The notes under the pieces are model-generated. The model was not told the origin of the DNA and made no database searches. It saw only the letters and a list, made by a program, of their open reading frames with translations. Positions 13,490 through 14,963 of a stretch of 14,963 nt of DNA are shown piece by piece. A program made the position numbers and the translations under genes. Position 1 is the first letter of the stretch. Each line of letters begins with the position of its first letter. The DNA is from an uncultured Lactobacillus sp. GTDB lineage: Bacteria; Bacillota; Bacilli; Lactobacillales; Lactobacillaceae. The DNA lies in NCBI GenBank assembly GCA_937916845.1, contig CALFSK010000052.1, positions 1 through 14,963 on the forward strand. The letters run 5' to 3'.

Positions 13490-14494
13490 ATGGCAACTCT
13501 TAATGACAATCAGCAACCAGCTGTTGATAACTTAGCGATTCAACGGCGGCACCTCGCACACCACGCACTCGGAACCGATATCGATTTAACCTTACTCGGT
13601 AGCGACCGTTCCGACTATTTGACGCAGGCTTGCGACCTCATCGACCAATACGAAGACCGCCTAACGGTCAACCGGTCACATTCCGAGGTCATGGCAATCA
13701 ATCAAGCCGCTGGTCAACACCCGGTACAAGTCAGCGCTACGACTTACAGCCTCGTTAAACGGGCAGTCCAGCTCAGTCAACAACACTTTGGCTTCAACGC
13801 GTTGATTGGCCCACTCGTCAAACTTTGGCGGATTGGTTTTTCAAACGCCCACGTCCCTAGTGATGTGGAAATTCAAGACCGTTTACGACTTGTCGATCCC
13901 CAACAAGTGGTGTGTCACGATGCCGACTTCAGTGTCTTTTTAAAAGTCGCTGGGATGGAACTGGATCTCGGCGGTATCGCGAAGGGCTACATCGCCGACC
14001 GCGTTCAAGATTATTGGGAAGCCTTCGGACAACGCGCCGGCATGATTAATTTAGGCGGCAACCTTTTGATGTATGGGGATTCGCCTTTGCACGCTGACGG
14101 CCAGTGGCGGGTCGGCATTCAAAACCCGCTGACACCCCGCGGAAATGCCATTGCTAGCGTTCAAATCGGCCCTTGTTCAGCCGTCACCAGCGGTATTTAT
14201 GAACGGCACTTGGAATTTAACGGCAAATCCTACCACCATATTCTGGATTCTAAGACGGGGTATCCGCGTCAAAACGACCTTGAGAGTGTCACGATCTTTT
14301 CAAAAGCTTCCATTGATGGTGAGATTGAAACGACCCGGTTGTTCTTTGCCGGCGGCCCACTTCCCGACTGGGGCAAAGACCGCCCAGACTTATATGGTGC
14401 CATCTTCGTTAATAAGCAACGCCAATTAAAAATCGTTGGCTTACCCGTTGAACGCGTCACGATATTGGACGACAATTTTTCCATTCAAAAGTAA
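13490..14494 (+). CDS. apbE: FAD:protein FMN transferase ApbE, without signal peptide
   Basis: A 334-residue flavin transferase that moves FMN from FAD to a Thr or Ser of target proteins in a Mg2+-dependent reaction. Signatures are ELDLGGIAKGYIAD (about 157-170), INLGGNLLMYG (186-196), AVTSGIYER (231-239), YHHILDSKTGYP (248-259) and SIDGEIETTRLFFAG (274-288) near the Mg2+ site. I start at the ATG at 13490; the preceding TTG is in frame but adds nothing. The ribosome binding site (GGACGG) is weak, fitting coupling to def, whose stop is 25 bp away. There is no signal peptide or lipobox, unlike many ApbE proteins, so its targets should be cytosolic or handled from the cytosolic side. No target with a DGxTGAT-like flavinylation motif is in the window; cytosolic fumarate-reductase-type flavoproteins elsewhere are possible. 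Confidence 0.92.
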   Translation: MATLNDNQQPAVDNLAIQRRHLAHHALGTDIDLTLLGSDRSDYLTQACDLIDQYEDRLTVNRSHSEVMAINQAAGQHPVQVSATTYSLVKRAVQLSQQHFGFNALIGPLVKLWRIGFSNAHVPSDVEIQDRLRLVDPQQVVCHDADFSVFLKVAGMELDLGGIAKGYIADRVQDYWEAFGQRAGMINLGGNLLMYGDSPLHADGQWRVGIQNPLTPRGNAIASVQIGPCSAVTSGIYERHLEFNGKSYHHILDSKTGYPRQNDLESVTIFSKASIDGEIETTRLFFAGGPLPDWGKDRPDLYGAIFVNKQRQLKIVGLPVERVTILDDNFSIQK

Positions 14495-14521
14495 AACAAG
14501 ATTTAAACAACTATTTTAAAC

Positions 14522-14565
14522 ACAAAGAACGCTTTGAGCTGTGCATGGCCCAAAGCGTTCTTTGT
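14522..14565 (+). terminator. Long hairpin between apbE and the second surface-protein gene
   Basis: ACAAAGAACGCTTTG (14522-14536) and CAAAGCGTTCTTTGT (14551-14565) are exact complements, 15 bp, around a 14-nt interior. The T-tract is broken on both sides (TTGTTGTG on plus, TTTAAAATAG on minus), so termination is likely but less certain. It lies 28 nt after apbE and 34 nt after the convergent surface-protein gene. Confidence 0.7.
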
Positions 14566-14599
14566 TGTGATCATTCTTTAGTTTAGAGTGAAATATTTA

Positions 14600-14963
<364 letters not shown>

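Overview
The window looks like chromosomal DNA of a low-to-middle GC Lactobacillaceae member, most likely the Lactiplantibacillus plantarum group. The evidence is two surface proteins with the LPQTxE form of the sortase signal, a KxYKxGKxW-type signal peptide, strong AGGAGG-like ribosome binding sites, and a gene set (mntH, a VIT1-family transporter, nrdDG, a glucose/beta-glucoside-family PTS, a short deformylase, a signal-less ApbE) typical of that group. The species assignment is recognition, not a search result. No rRNA, tRNA, IS element, prophage or CRISPR array is visible.

Layout. 1-2600: a wall-anchored 'choice-of-anchor A' protein on the minus strand, with a long Pro/Glu stalk. 2600-3624: two small minus-strand genes, a DUF2798 membrane protein and a stand-alone cytochrome b5-like domain, each with its own terminator. 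3625-4475: about 850 bp with no convincing gene, ending in a dyad that may be a metal-regulator operator. 4536-6790: a convergent metal-transport pair, mntH (plus) and a VIT1/CCC1-family gene (minus), sharing a terminator between them. 7010-9746: the anaerobic ribonucleotide reductase operon nrdD-nrdG (minus). Upstream of it lie an NrdR box and a leader that can fold into a three-way junction able to hide the nrdD ribosome binding site. 10303-10779: a small lipoprotein of unknown function. 10862-12811: a single-chain PTS permease with the domain order A-B-C. 13054-14494: a short deformylase-like gene followed by apbE in one operon. 14600 to the window end: the C-terminal part of a second LPQTxE surface protein, running off the window inside a Glu-Pro hexanucleotide repeat.

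How it fits together. The middle of the window is concerned with redox and metals: manganese uptake and probable metal efflux or storage transport, oxygen-independent dNTP synthesis through a glycyl-radical enzyme and its radical-SAM activase, a small heme-type protein, and a flavin transferase. The rest is surface display and sugar uptake. Regulation seems layered: a perfect CcpA-type cre between nrdG and the VIT1-family gene, a one-mismatch cre at the def-apbE promoter, an NrdR box at nrdD, and a possible RNA switch in the nrdD leader. The nrdD leader is the strongest candidate here for something undescribed.
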